DNA of 64,000 bases from Siphonodentalium dalli. Its lineage: Eukaryota > Mollusca > Scaphopoda > Gadilida > Siphonodentaliidae. The position numbers and the translations under genes are program-made. Location of the stretch: assembly GCA_032622095.1 (NCBI GenBank), contig CP136062.1, forward strand, positions 135,322,960-135,386,959. Reading direction: 5' to 3'. Under the pieces are notes generated by a model. That model was not told where the DNA came from, ran no database searches, and was given only the letters and a program-made list of their open reading frames with translations. This document shows positions 11,486-22,959 of the stretch, in pieces (the stretch's first letter is position 1; each line of letters opens with the position of its first letter).

Positions 11486-13235
11486 CTATACTATATAATA
11501 CAATTTTTGTAATATCAGCGTTAATTTGTGATTTACTAATTTTGTAATACATATTTTGTGTTATATAGTATTCGACTGTATTTCTATCAGTGTATTTCTT
11601 TCATTGTAGATTGAAACTCAACATATGCCCAAAACTCTTTATATGCAAAATACATTGACATGTAATGACTTATAAGATATTTTTGGCGAACCATCTATAT
11701 ACCGGGATTCACTTGACCGGAAAATCTTTGCATTTGGTGGAGAAAAGGGGGGCCTGAAAGTTTCATCTGTTCGTGTTTTCATAGTACTCGAACGCTACAG
11801 CTTTGTAATATGTAAAAATCGCAATACGGAATGATAAAGTACTGGCTAAGCGGGTTCTATAGTACAGAAATAATACCATTTTTGTGAAAATTCATTATTA
11901 GATTACAAATGCACAGGCTACATTATTTATTTTTCACGACGATTATCCATGCAGAAAATGGTGAGTGCGATTAGCTGGGTACATGTTCTTTGTAATGCGG
12001 TCACCCATGTCAGCGGCCTAGATTTTAATTATGAATGGAATTAAAGAGTTACAGTTGTCGGGCTTGGGCTCAAAACGTATATATATATAAACGATCTTTG
12101 TGCGAAGGTACACGGATACGCGGTGAATCGGGGGTGGTGGCATTTCGTGTTGAAACATTTACTGATAATTTCAGGCTAAGTTGCGTTAAGAATCAGTGGA
12201 CCCCAAATATTTACCATGACATTATGTAACATATTTGAACCGCATGGCATTTGTGTGCTCAAGACGTTTGCGTTCACCTTGTGGTCTAAACAATTTAATT
12301 TGGCCAACAGTGTCGCACAGAATGTTCCATGAGTGAATTTTTTTTTTAAATCGGGGTCCCGGCCCGATCCTTAACTTACCAATGTAGTAGTGCGTGTTGG
12401 TTATAACCAAATGTTTACCTAAATTCAGCCGCTTAGTTGGGTATAAATGGAAGGTACTGATCATTAGGTATAGTTTAAGCAGATGGTGCTGTATATATAT
12501 GTTTTTAAATCGAGGTTGGGTGTCCCCGGAGACCCTGGACGAGGGAGTGTTGGTCCACATTGGAATTTCCAAATGAACACCCATCCTTTACACATGTCGA
12601 AAATACCAAGTCCGAGAACAGCCATCGCACCCCCCATCATGGGTTGAATTTTTCCGGCTGCATGTTACCTCAAACTTTTCAACTATTAAGGTCTAGATGT
12701 TCCCACTAATATTTCAGCCAGACATAGCTAGCTAGACAAATTAGGTTCCATCCTTGGTAATATTGCTATATAAAGTTGATGTGGCCACTTGAACGGCAAC
12801 CGATGTGTGTGTTTGCCGACCTTTTTCGACAAACCGTTAATAAACATGTAACATAAAACATCTGAAAATGGTAAGTATTCCACACGATACTGAAAAAAAT
12901 ACTTTTCATCGTGCGCAATTGTGGTCAAAATAACCCAAGTATCGGAAACTAGTCACACATAATGTACCTTTATTCATCAACTAAATCACTCACCAACTGA
13001 CACAAATAGGTGCCATATATTTAGAGTAATTTCCCTTGACAAAATCACAAATGTTTAGATGTGCGTTCAACGAATGGTGGTCGATAGTACTCGATTTGCC
13101 GTCTTTTTGTGATTTACAAGAAATCGCGTTCGCTGTTAGATTAACGTTACAGTGGTCCATAGTACTCGACACCTTCTGTACGGCTCAAATAAGCCTGCTA
13201 TTACACAAATTGTATTCTATAGTATAGGCCCCTGG
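11478..13235. mobile_element. 1.75-kb terminal-inverted-repeat element, non-coding
   Basis: Inverted termini CCAGGGGCCTATACTATA at 11478 and its complement ending at 13235 extend about 33-40 bp with few mismatches (through AATACAATTT and GTAATA). The element splits a tandem array of ~170-bp units. Internally no transposase-like frame is visible. ATAGTACTCGA recurs near the ends (11782, 13086, 13160). The exact boundary, and whether the CCAGGGG/CCCCTGG part is element or duplicated target, is uncertain. Confidence 0.6.
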
Positions 13236-13515
13236 ATGGCTTTCAAAAGAGGGTTCATTGACGTTCACATTTTCCGTTCAAGAGTTATCCCTCTTTGTTT
13301 ATCTGAAAATGTCCGATTTCCGTCCATCCGCTCATATATCTCAGCCATCGCATGTGTTATTGGATTCAGTTGAAGTTTGGTATGGCTGTTTGGCATCGGG
13401 GGGCTTTCAAAAAAGGGTTCAGTTATGTTTTTTGCTTTTTCTCTTCAAGAGTTATCCCTCTTTGTTCATCTGAAAAAGTTGAATTTTTGTCCATCCGCTC
13501 ATATATCTTTTTAAC
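13227..13515. repeat. ~170-bp repeat units (second and third)
   Basis: Two units in tandem, each with TTCAAGAGTTATCCCTCTTT and CATCCGCTCATATATCT. They match the unit at 11322-11485. They are non-coding, although weak open frames run across them. Confidence 0.75.
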
Positions 13516-13994
13516 TTTGGTTTTCATCCTGCTTTGTTTTAATTGGCACCATGATGGTGTATCCCAGCACACGGTGTGCAACTTCTCGTGTCTCACTGTA
13601 TTCATGTTCCCGGTGACCAAAATATGTTGCCAAAGACACGAAATACTAATATTCATACTTTATACACCTAGATATATACGTTCCACATAGAAGTATCTTT
13701 ATTTATACCATCTATAAGGACAAGACTAACAATTAAGGAATGCTCTTTGCTATTCCACCCATAACGGAATTTGGACGAAAAGGGGGTATGTTCAATGCTA
13801 AAGTGAACACATTTCTATATAGCTTATATAGGCACTTCGAGACTATATTCGGGCGCTTTGTATATCTCGGCGGAATATATATATCAGAGTTATGGAGGCA
13901 CGGACTCAGTATGAGTGTTCATTGCTTCATATTTGCTTAACTCAGTGAGCGTGAACAAATTCTCATTTCTTATCGAAATGGTACATGATGTCCC

Positions 13995-14125
13995 TCGAAC
14001 CAAATCAAGCTTGAAAACCGGTCCCGATTTTCATCCATTCCGGGGTTTGAACCCGCGCCAACCTCGTCTAGCCCAGACTGTGATAATCTTATCCACGACC
14101 TAACCACCTCGGCTACGGGGACATC
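13995..14125 (-). mobile_element. tRNA-like SINE head, minus strand
   Basis: On the minus strand, from about 14120 downward, the sequence reads GTCCCCGTAGCCGAGGTGG (A-box region), then a possible anticodon arm around GTGGATAAGATTATCAC, then GCGGGTTCAAACCCC (B box). It resembles a type II (Ser/Leu) tRNA, but acceptor-stem pairing is poor, so a tRNA-derived retroposon or pseudo-tRNA is more likely than a functional gene. A second TGGGTTCGACCCA lies upstream near 14165-14180. Confidence 0.55.
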
Positions 14126-14345
14126 CTTAAAAGGAAGCCCTTTCACCGAGAGTTAGATAGCGTATCAGTCTGAACATGGGTCGAACCCACTACCTTCGAA
14201 ATTCTTGATCCGCCATTCTGGAAACATGTCAATGCACTTCCTCCGAAATTGCATCTGTGACCATACGATTACTGGTACTGGCGTATATATATGTCAGAGG
14301 TATGGAGGCACGGACTAAGTATGAGTGTTCATTGCTTCATATAAG

Positions 14346-14693
14346 GATTAACTGTCATGTGGACTGTTTTTTATGGAGATGTAACCATGAGGTAAGTGGT
14401 CATAACTTGTGTGTAAAACCCGAAGTTATGTCCACTTACCTCACGGTTACATCTCCATAAACAACATCTTCATATTGAAACCCGATGATGTATTAAGACA
14501 ATCCTGCGCGAGTCCAAATGCGCCCAAAACATTGCGCGTTCGTCTTTCCAAACCCAATGACGTTTCGATGGTGTTATGAGCTTGGTGTTATAAGGCGTTG
14601 CGCATTCACCGATAAATAACTGCAACTAGCCACGTTGGCGCCGACCAATCAGAATGCTGGATTTAGTGATGACAACACTTAGTATGTAAATAT
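14346..14693. mobile_element. ~345-bp insertion inside a repeat copy
   Basis: Defined by comparison with intact copy 1: TTGCTTCATATTTGCTTAACT is broken after TTGCTTCATAT and resumes at ATATTTGCTTAACT, implying a ~4-bp ATAT-type target duplication. Inside is a 91-bp hairpin (14371-14461) with a ~40-bp stem containing ATGGAGATGTAACC and ACCTCACGGTTACATCTCC. No coding frame. Confidence 0.6.
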
Positions 14694-15537
14694 ATTTGCT
14701 TAACTCAGTGGGCGTGAACAAATTCACATTTCTTATCGAAATGGCCATATGTCGATCGGAATCGTATATCGAGATGTCCCTCAACGTTCAGATTAACAGG
14801 TTATCTTTAAATATGTTGATACGGGGCGTATACTCAAGCTACTTACTGACTAGTGACTATACCTATATGAGTATATGGGACTGGTATGCATATAACATTT
14901 CTTTGATACATTTGCTTGAAAACTAAAACATTACTCGACAACGACAATTTGTATTTTCGCATTGCGGCTAATCTGCAATCCGTACATTACTTTGTACAGA
15001 CTTTCAAATAATGGAAATCTGGTTATCTTATTCTACGACTCGGAGACTATAGAAGCCAACAACAACATTTGAGTACAGTATCCTTTTAAGAGATTTGTAT
15101 ATATTTGTCAGATTTATATGGAGGCACACACTCAGTATGAGTGTTCATTGCTTCAATGTGTTTGTTTCGGTAAGCGTGAAGAAACTCTCTTTTCTTATTG
15201 AAATGGCTATGTATCGATCGGAATTATTGTTACATTATTTAATTTGTTGGTGCCCTTGGGATTTCTCATTTCCACTCAAAAAGATTTAGTTTAAAATTTA
15301 TATTTTAATTCGACTCATAATGCTCAGGTCTCCAATATCATGTGTGCGTTCCGAGGATCAAGATAGGTCGATAAATACGTGGCATATGCCAACTAAATAT
15401 GGTTTATTGGAGTTATAGGGTGCGATTACTTCATAAATAGGTTCCTTTTTCTAGGGCGAACGTGTCATACAGATATTTCAGTCGTTTGATTAGACGTGTA
15501 CTGATATGGTAATAATACCGAGTGAACTGCTAATAAT

Positions 15538-15917
15538 TAAAGTGATGTGAATCACTCCAGTGGGTTAATCAAATATAAATTGAGAATAATCTTGCTCAAT
15601 GTAGTTATTTTTTACGAATATTTATCCAAATTGACAACACACCGTAATTCTTATTGTATTAATTAAATGCAATGAGTCTCGATGGCGAAATCATTTGTGT
15701 TAGTTTATCGGCGATAGTTACGTCCCGAATCGAGATGTAAATATTTAAAATAGAGCGTATAGTTCAGAGGATGTTTTATATGGAGTGGTAACGTCGATTT
15801 CTTTAAAATTTTCGGCGATGTTACATGTAGTAGAATGCTACATTCCCAATGTTGGCATGGTGCCTGAGTACTAACTTATCAATTTCACGCACCCGAACAT
15901 GTCCATAATATGTCTTT
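15538..15917 (+). repeat. ~375-bp dispersed repeat M, copy 1
   Basis: Starts TAAAGTGATGTGAATCACTCC and ends TCCATAATATGTCTTTA. It matches 25859-26221 in the same orientation with small indels and roughly 80% identity by eye. The first ~20 bp recur near 63615. It includes GTCCCGAATCGAGATGTAAA and TAGAATGCTACATTCCC. The two long copies are 10.3 kb apart with no gag/pol between them, so paired LTRs are unlikely. Confidence 0.75.
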
Positions 15918-16077
15918 ATTTATTGTCTGTCTTTTCGGCACGTCGCATGTCTTTTAACAGAATTCGCAGATAATTTTGGTGTGCTTATCAATCTAATTTC
16001 ACCCTCAAAAATGGGGTGATCGATCGATAGGTTTAATTTGAGAATTTTATCTATATTTCTAATATCGTGAAGCCACG

Positions 16078-16405
16078 CCCTGTCACCTAACGACCACGCG
16101 TACACTCACTATTTCATCGTCGTGGAGTATTCGCTCCTCAAATACAATGCTCGGACGCACCGGAGGCTCACTTCATTATCTTTTATTTGCTATAATTCCT
16201 ACACTTTCATCTTTTGCACTGCATTGCTGTATATATATTCGAAGTTTACCCCCCCCCCATCCCAACTAAGATCATATTGCCAGTCCTGCTACCTAACTAC
16301 TACGTGTACCCTTCCTATTTCATCATCGGTGTGTGTTCTCTCCACAAATATAATACTCACGCACACCGGAGGGTCGTTTCCTTTCTTTGTATTTCCTACA
16401 AGACG
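16078..16405. repeat. Diverged direct duplication, ~205-bp offset
   Basis: Sequence at 16078-16200 (CCTGTCACCTAACGACCACG, then TATTTCATCGTCG, then GCACCGGAGG) is matched in order by 16283-16405 (CCTGCTACCTAACTACTACG, TATTTCATCATCG, CACACCGGAGG). This is a two-unit degenerate tandem repeat, with a CCCCCCCCC run between the units. Confidence 0.65.
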
Positions 16406-17859
16406 CGGATGTTCTATTTTCCGGCAAGAGCTCAAATTATCCTAACTGTGATGCAATGACCAATGGCAATGTTGCGGTCCGGAAATGGAACAATTTACCG
16501 GAATCGGTAGGTGTTCCGGATCGTCTCTCCGTTAACGTCCGTAAGGATTCGTATACAGAAGCCGCGTTTTAATGCCTCGACAAACCGGAAGCGCTCTCCA
16601 CAATTAATCCACGAATTTCCTCCGGGAAGATGAATTAGTTCGTGTCGCTAATTCGACCGACCACAAACCAATTAATTTCAGAGGAATACATAGAACGACT
16701 ATCTAGCCCCAAGCATTGTTATGGGTGGAATGATCACAACGCAATATTCTAGCCCTGCCTATATAATTGATATAAAATAATTAATGTTAAAGATGTGTTC
16801 ATGGTTCCCGGCCGATATTAGTACGAAACCCGAGTTGTATATTGTATATATTCTGGTGTATAAAATGTCATATTTTGAAATAATTGCAATATGAAAGACA
16901 CTATAGCTTGTTTGATATTTAATTTTATGTTCATTAATTTAATTTAGTTCTGATGACCTGGAGGGAAAGCAATTTAATCAAAGTCTTCAATAACAAAATG
17001 ACAATATTTTTATATGAGTAAGTCAAACATGTCTCAATTTTGTTTTAGCGGTTTCTTCTAAAGAGAAAATAAGTTGGAACGGTGAATAGAATTGTGCTAT
17101 TTTCTCTCAAACACCAGAACGTTGCTAATTTCCTCGTATCGGTGTTACAATAAGCTCTATATATAACACAGTTGCCTCGGAAACTGGTACGTTGAACAGT
17201 ACAACGACACGACGAACATCCTAATGTCGAACAATCATGCAGTAGTAACAATGTCAGTTTTCAATCAGCTAGTCATCCGTGTCTCAGAATGACATCACAC
17301 CAAAACCTAAGCGCTAGTCATAGGTCACTTAGAAGAACATCACACACAAACTTAAGCTCTATAATACCTTGAGTTACCGGTAACGCATACATGCACATGT
17401 ATATATTGATTGATTGTTTATTTGTACAGTATTTACAAACATAATGCGTTTACAGTTAAGAAATATACATGATTATATTGTGCAGGAGTGGCATGGTCAA
17501 ATAGGCGTATATATATAGATGTTGAAATCGTATTCTGGTGTTTGGGTGTACCGTACTGTACCGCACTGTGCCGACAGTATAATAACACTCCACCTCGATG
17601 TACAGTACTACGAACACGCATACAAATTTATACTTCCGTTTATCCACAGTGGTTGTCAGGACACTGACTCATTTTGCGCTAACGTAGAGTGCATGAGTAA
17701 AAATGTCCCACAAATAATCATGATTCGAACCAGGTCAGCTACAAAAACCCGAGGGCAGGTGCTTTAATTTTATGCTGCGTTTGGATTGGAATGACTACGT
17801 TCTAACCGCGCGCTTGACGTTTTACGATAACCATCATTTTCTATAAAATTAATCCGAAT
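16406..17859. other. Unassigned sequence
   Basis: No gene recognised. At about 16470-16515 a plus frame reads RKWNNLPESVG, which resembles the WNNLPESV-type tail of LINE ORF2 proteins, but nothing else of a LINE is visible around it. Confidence 0.3.
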
Positions 17860-18300
17860 TTAACGAGAGGGCAGTTTATGCCATAGTGCTCGTGCCAGAC
17901 TCAGTACAAAATGATCACAAACAAAACTGCCGTGTGGAAGGCAAATGCTCGAGTGGGCTCTTAATCTCGAGAGCAAAATAAAACAACAGTAAAACGAGAT
18001 GAATCGATGGAGATTTGTCCATGGTTAGAGATTAATCGACGATTACACGTGACAGCTCATTATTACACAAGTCGATATCATATTTCAACTGACATTATTA
18101 CCTTCATTCTCAGAAGAGTTTCGACTCATCCCTGTTACAGCCCTAATTATGTTGGCGACTTTAGGTGAGCATTTGATTAAATTTAATTGATCATTTCTGG
18201 GTGACAATGACTGCTAGCGGTCGATTAATTGGACTCTCATTGTATTGAATTGCGCGTTAAATATGGCCTACACGCACAATCATTCGGATAGATGTGAGAT
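17860..18300. promoter_or_regulatory. Possible conserved non-coding element
   Basis: A repeat-free stretch rich in homeodomain-type cores (AATTAATCC, GATTAATCGACGATTA, TTAATTGATC, CGATTAATTGG) and a CACGTGACAGCT segment. It is directly upstream of the splice-acceptor-like site at 18375. Regulatory role is inference; no conservation test was possible. Confidence 0.2.
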
Positions 18301-18360
18301 AAATTGGAGAAATGATGAACTCGAAGAATAACTTGATGTCCTAATCTTTTGTAATTATTA

Positions 18361-18445
18361 TTTTTTTTCTTTTCAGATTGCAGCGCGCGTCGTGGAGCGG
18401 CGCAAATTTCTCCACGACTCCATCTTCACCAGTGATGAATCACGT
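18361..18445 (+). other. Exon-like segment behind a strong acceptor
   Basis: A pyrimidine tract of eight T followed by CTTTTCAG (18361-18376) precedes GC-rich sequence. One frame from 18377 reads IAARVVERRKFLHDSIFTSD, stays open for ~37 codons and then meets a stop at about 18490. No donor is convincing and no protein family is recognised. The segment also contains a 9-bp stem (GTCGTGGAG / CTCCACGAC), which may itself explain the sequence. Unproven. Confidence 0.25.
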
Positions 18446-18824
18446 ATTCTTCTTAAAGCAACATGTTATTTACAAGGGTCGGTACTTTAAAACGTCTATA
18501 TTTGTACTTTACAAGACAGTAACATTTTAAATCCCGTATGTACATGTACATGCATGGTACTCGCATTTCTTTAAACATGCAATTTACAGCTATATAGAAG
18601 TTGCATACAGTACTGACTCATGGTCTCAAAGAAACGTTGTAAAATGTAATAATAATCACACCTTTTCTCAAAATTCCTGAGGTCGATAATGCTTATACTT
18701 ATACTTATTATATATACCGGCTTTATATATCATCACAATGGATAATTATGTAAGCAATTCATAATTTTCAAACCTCAAATTAAACATATAATAATAATGC
18801 CCCACCCGAAAATTGGGTTTACAT

Positions 18825-19575
18825 ATGTATTATATTTTCATAAACTTGTTATGTCAAAATATAAATCTTAACCCACTCCCAGAAGACCGAACGTGTTATC
18901 CTACTCTCAAGATTTATCCTACTTTCAGCACTGGCGTCATGACGTCAATTTTTGCGTCATTTGATATCATTGCTCGTTATTATAACAGAAATGGTTGGTG
19001 ATGTTGTAGCTTTAAGAACATATTAGGTCTAACCGTGTGTTTCTTTGTCTGAATCGTAACAAACTGGTATAGAAAATATAATAAACACAACAGTCAACTG
19101 TTCACGTTCGCATATACTAATAAAACAAGACTATGTCCACGATCCAATCTTTATAATTAACTATACCAGTATATATATAGACAATAGTTAACTATTCTGA
19201 GTAGAGTACGGTTTTTATCCTTGAGTGAAATGCGGAGGATTATTTTTACGAGGCGCTAGCCGAGTGAAAATAATCCTTGCATCTCACGAGAGGAGAAAAC
19301 CTTACGCTACTCAGAACAGTTGACTGTTGTGTTTATTATATTCTCTATACCAGTTTGTTACGACCCAGTCCACAATCAAACATACGGCTGGACCTAATTA
19401 ATACGTTCTTAAAACTACACCATCAACAGCCATTGATGTTAAAATAACGTGCAATGATACCGAATGACGCACAAATTGACGTATCTATAGGATAACATCT
19501 TGAGAGTAGGATAACATGTTCGGTATTCTGGGAATGGGGATATGATTGAAATTTTGACGTAAAACTGATGAAAAT
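18825..19575. mobile_element. ~750-bp foldback (long inverted repeat) element
   Basis: Arms at roughly 18825-19115 and 19310-19575 are inverted complements, with landmarks GAACGTGTTATCCTACTCTC / GAGAGTAGGATAACATGTTC and AAACACAACAGTCAACTGTTC / GAACAGTTGACTGTTGTGTTT. The centre (19195-19315) is a second hairpin starting CTGAGTAGAGTACGG and ending CTTACGCTACTCAG. The arms are diverged and unequal in places, so it is not recent. No coding frame. Confidence 0.75.
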
Positions 19576-20515
19576 ATAACAAATGACAGTCATGATACCG
19601 ATACATATTAAAGTGTTATTGACATCTCTATTTAACAATGGTGTGCATGGTTTTACGATACTGGTACGCGTACCCTTGTCATATCGTATGCTCTTATTTC
19701 CTAAATTTTAAAAGCACCAAGCATATACGTCTCTTGTGCTCCTTTTAATATATTTGACTTCTAAATTGTCCATGTGGCGCTTCGGAATGTGTACCTTGGT
19801 TTATTACACACCTTCGTCCATGTTACCGAACACAGGTTTACCCCTATACTTATTATTTGGTGTTCCCAGTCTGGATACCTATATCTTATATTATACAACA
19901 GAAGACGATCGATGAACATGAGTTCACATATATACTGATAAGTTTGCTTGGCAAGTTTTGAGGCAATTCGTCGTACATGGCTTATTGTGTGATGGCATAT
20001 GGACGACAAACTACGTATAGTAAATGCATGTGCAGCACCGTTTGCCACACGAGTACTGTTATATATTTATTCCGTAACTAAAGCTGTCAGATATCTACAA
20101 AATACAATATGACGCACCAGAGATGTGGGCAAACCTCCGCGGTGCAAAGTTGAAACATGACCACAATGAGCGAACATCCATTAATTGGTACTCAATAACG
20201 TTTCAGTAGAAAAAAACATCGTTGTACAAAATATTTGAAGGCAACATCAGCGACCCTTTGCATACCTTTGCAAGCTCTCGTGGTGTTTAACTCTGTCTGT
20301 ACTAAATTCTCCCATTATTTATAAAAGTATGCATTGGTGTGCCATTTCAGAAATTGCTCTATTTTCAGGTCCCTGGTCCACAAATGACTCTCAGTTCACA
20401 CCGTTCATGTTTAAATTCGTATTTTCGAAAGCATACTTCCCTCTCGGGTATGAAAAAAAAATCCACTCACGTTATATATCTGTTATATTTTGAAATATTA
20501 ACGATAACACACCAA
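19576..20515. other. Unassigned sequence
   Basis: Nothing recognised on either strand. Confidence 0.35.
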
Positions 20516-21262
20516 CATTGTCTGCACCGCTATACTGTCCTTCGGCTAAACATGGGTTGAATACAGTCTTTAGTTAATCAGCGTGCCATGTTTTATATCC
20601 ATATTGTCTATATGTTGTCGACAATCTACATCTAATGGAAACACTCAATATGACACTGGGGTAAAACTTTCATTGCACTAGTTTGTGTCAGTACATACTG
20701 TCCCTCATTGTTGATGTCTACACCGTTACTGCTACAACGTTGGCTTACTATTATACAACTCAAGGCCAGTAATCCAGTTCAAAACATTTTCTCTTTTCCC
20801 ATGCACCATTCCACTATATGGCAAGAACAAGAAAAGAAAGCTATTCAACAACTGAATTATGTTTTTCGGAGCTTTGAGGAGTAAACAAATATTAGTATGT
20901 TTATTTAGCGTCCGCGTCGTTACGGAATTATCATGGGTTGTGTTGACATATTAGATGTATCATTATTATCTGTGTATAACTCACAACTATAGTCTCAAAA
21001 TTCACCCGAAAGGCGGTGTGTATCTTTGTAAACAATTGACCCGTTTCAGAAAAATACTCAATGATGTCTGCTCCGTTGCGTAACGGAGCAGACAATATTT
21101 AAATCAGCCATTTATTGTGACTGCCAAGTTTTTTTTTATGAACATAAGTCAGTTGTTAATATAAATCATAAATATAGATCACGCATCTCCACGATTTCCA
21201 TAGAATAGCAACTACATGTAATACCATTATGACTGCGCCGTTACGTTGTTGTCTGCACCGTT
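20516..21262. repeat. Cluster of a GTCTGCNCCGTTAC motif
   Basis: Variants occur at about 20519 (GTCTGCACCGCTA), 20715 (GTCTACACCGTTAC), 20911 (GTCCGCGTCGTTACGG), 21066 (GTCTGCTCCGTTGCG), its complement at 21080 (GTAACGGAGCAGAC), 21232 (GACTGCGCCGTTACG) and 21249 (GTCTGCACCGTTAC). The pair at 21064-21093 forms a 13-bp perfect hairpin. Spacing is irregular and the intervening DNA is unrelated. Binding-site cluster versus repeat remnant cannot be settled here. Confidence 0.45.
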
Positions 21263-22190
21263 ACAAAATATTACTTATAACAGTATCTGAAAAATTGGTT
21301 TTCAATATTCATTCTTCGACATACACGACCAGAAGTGGTTGACTACTGGTTATACAATGTTAAGATACAATCAGTATGTGACTTTATATTGTGGGGATTT
21401 GCTGTAATTTGATGTAATTCTAGTCAATTTCAGGGAATATCCCATACATATAATAATTTTACCACTAGAAAAATCGCAGTATATATATATAGATGCCATA
21501 TGTCCATAATATATCCCTCTTATTTACAGATGCTGTCCACAATTTATTTTAATTCAGTTGCAGAACCACAACCATCATAGTTTCTCCAATATCTTGAATC
21601 ATAGCCGTAAAGGAGCAGACATTCAACTTCAGGGGTATTACTATTTGACATGCCATCGAACCCGACTGGGACACAAATTTGACATTTTTTTTCTGAAATG
21701 GCCCTGGGGTATTCTTCATTTGGAGGGGTGTTCAGGTAATAAAAGCAGATGCCAGACAGATAAAAACAGATCATAAAATAGCAGATGATTCATATGCATT
21801 GCTTATTATAGTCAGACATTGACTCCAAGCTGTAGTCAGGTAGTCTGAAGACGAGGATGGGGAAGAAGATATGCTCAGATAATAAGGTCGTTTGTTGAAC
21901 TTATTATCTGAACATTTCCTTGGGGAAATTACACCTTTCCACAGCTATCAATCAAATACTTATTATCAGCTATGTTCGACCAATCAGCGACTGGGCCGGG
22001 TCTTTGGCTGCATACAAAGTCAGATGCCATTATTTCTTCACCCTCATTTGGATATCCATGCATACATTCAGTGTTATATTGGGAAAATTCAAACAACATT
22101 GTTTTTTTCTTCAAATCATAATGTACTGAAATATCTATTTGCGCCATAATGTTGGAAATTTATCCATGGTTATAACAATTATTTTCATTG
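21263..22190. other. Unassigned sequence
   Basis: A minus-strand frame at 21544-21774 has Cys-containing, fairly mixed composition (KKCQICVPVGFDG near its middle), but no family is recognised and no splice sites are obvious. A family C MITE fragment sits at 21871-21925. Confidence 0.25.
21871..21925. mobile_element. Family C MITE palindromic core fragment
   Basis: CTCAGATAATAAGGTCGTTT followed by AACTTATTATCTGAACATTTCC matches the central palindrome of the family C copies at 24583-24794, 27472-27722, 47447-47600 and 49206-49470. The ends are absent. Confidence 0.55.
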
Positions 22191-22199
22191 TGCATGACA

Positions 22200-22560
22200 C
22201 TTGTCATATTTTTCACAATTGAAGGCGAAAAGAATGTCTGTTCGCGATTTTTCTCCAAGACCCCTGGACGGTGGAACAAATTCAACCAAATTTGGTGTGG
22301 TAACTCGGGGTTCCCTGACGGATGTTATACCGGCGTTTTTTTTATTTATTTTTTATTTTGTTTGTTTAAATTCAATTTTATTTATTTGTTTTTGTTAAAT
22401 ATTAAATTGAGTTGAGAAAAATAATTTAAAACTAATATTTCAAATTTAAATTGAGTCAGCAGTTCAGTCTAAAACAATACAATAATTAAATTAAATTGTA
22501 TTTAAAAATTGTGTAATCAAAATTAAAATTTAAAATTTAAATGTTAAATTGAGCAAGGAG
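22200..22560. repeat. Dispersed-repeat-like text and very AT-rich tract
   Basis: The part at 22200-22335 (TCTCCAAGACCCCTGGACGG, ACCAAATTTGGTGTGG) has the look of common invertebrate interspersed repeats, but no second copy is in the window. From 22340 to 22560 the sequence is almost pure A/T with repeated AAATTTAAATTGAG phrases, i.e. low-complexity DNA. Confidence 0.4.
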
Positions 22561-22959
22561 TTCATATAAAACATTCAGAAATTAAATGTAAGCAATGCGC
22601 ACCGATGAGACTATTTCAGCTAGTTATAAAATAAGGGCAAGCGTGGCTTATTGCCAGCGCATGGGCGTACTATCGCTGTGGCCTCTGTGGAAAGCTCCAT
22701 CAATTGAATCATTGACTAAATATCAATAAATCCATCCATCAACAAGAACAAACAGCATGAACCGTATACGACAGTGTTGCGCGCTCTGGGGCTGGCGACG
22801 GAAAATATATATAGTCTCCCAATTTGCCTCTTTGTTTTTGTGTCTATTTTCGTTAGTGCAACGAAGTTGGACAAGAATTTAACTTATATAAACAAAGCAA
22901 TCATTTTGAATTTCCTGGTGTTGGTGTCATGCGCGGCTTTTCGTATACGCCTGAATCAA

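Larger units (their letters stand above)
13876..15225. repeat. Three copies of a ~110-bp repeat, one interrupted
   Basis: Shared landmarks are TATGGAGGCACGGACT, AGTATGAGTGTTCATTGCTT and GTGAACAAATTCNCATTTCT. Copy 1 is at 13876-13985 and copy 3 at 15098-15225. Copy 2 is split: left part 14279-14345, right part 14690-14775, with ~345 bp inserted between them. The sequence between copies differs, so this is a dispersed cluster rather than a clean tandem array. Confidence 0.75.

Noticed and set aside
14039..14120. Functional tRNA gene on the minus strand
   Set aside because: A and B boxes are present but the acceptor stem does not pair properly, and it sits inside a repeat cluster. Kept as a SINE/pseudo-tRNA.
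16470..16572. LINE ORF2 tail (WNNLPESV)
   Set aside because: Only about eight residues match; there is no supporting sequence before or after.
21544..21774. Cys-containing minus-strand frame as an exon
   Set aside because: No recognised family, no convincing splice sites, and the frame length is unremarkable.
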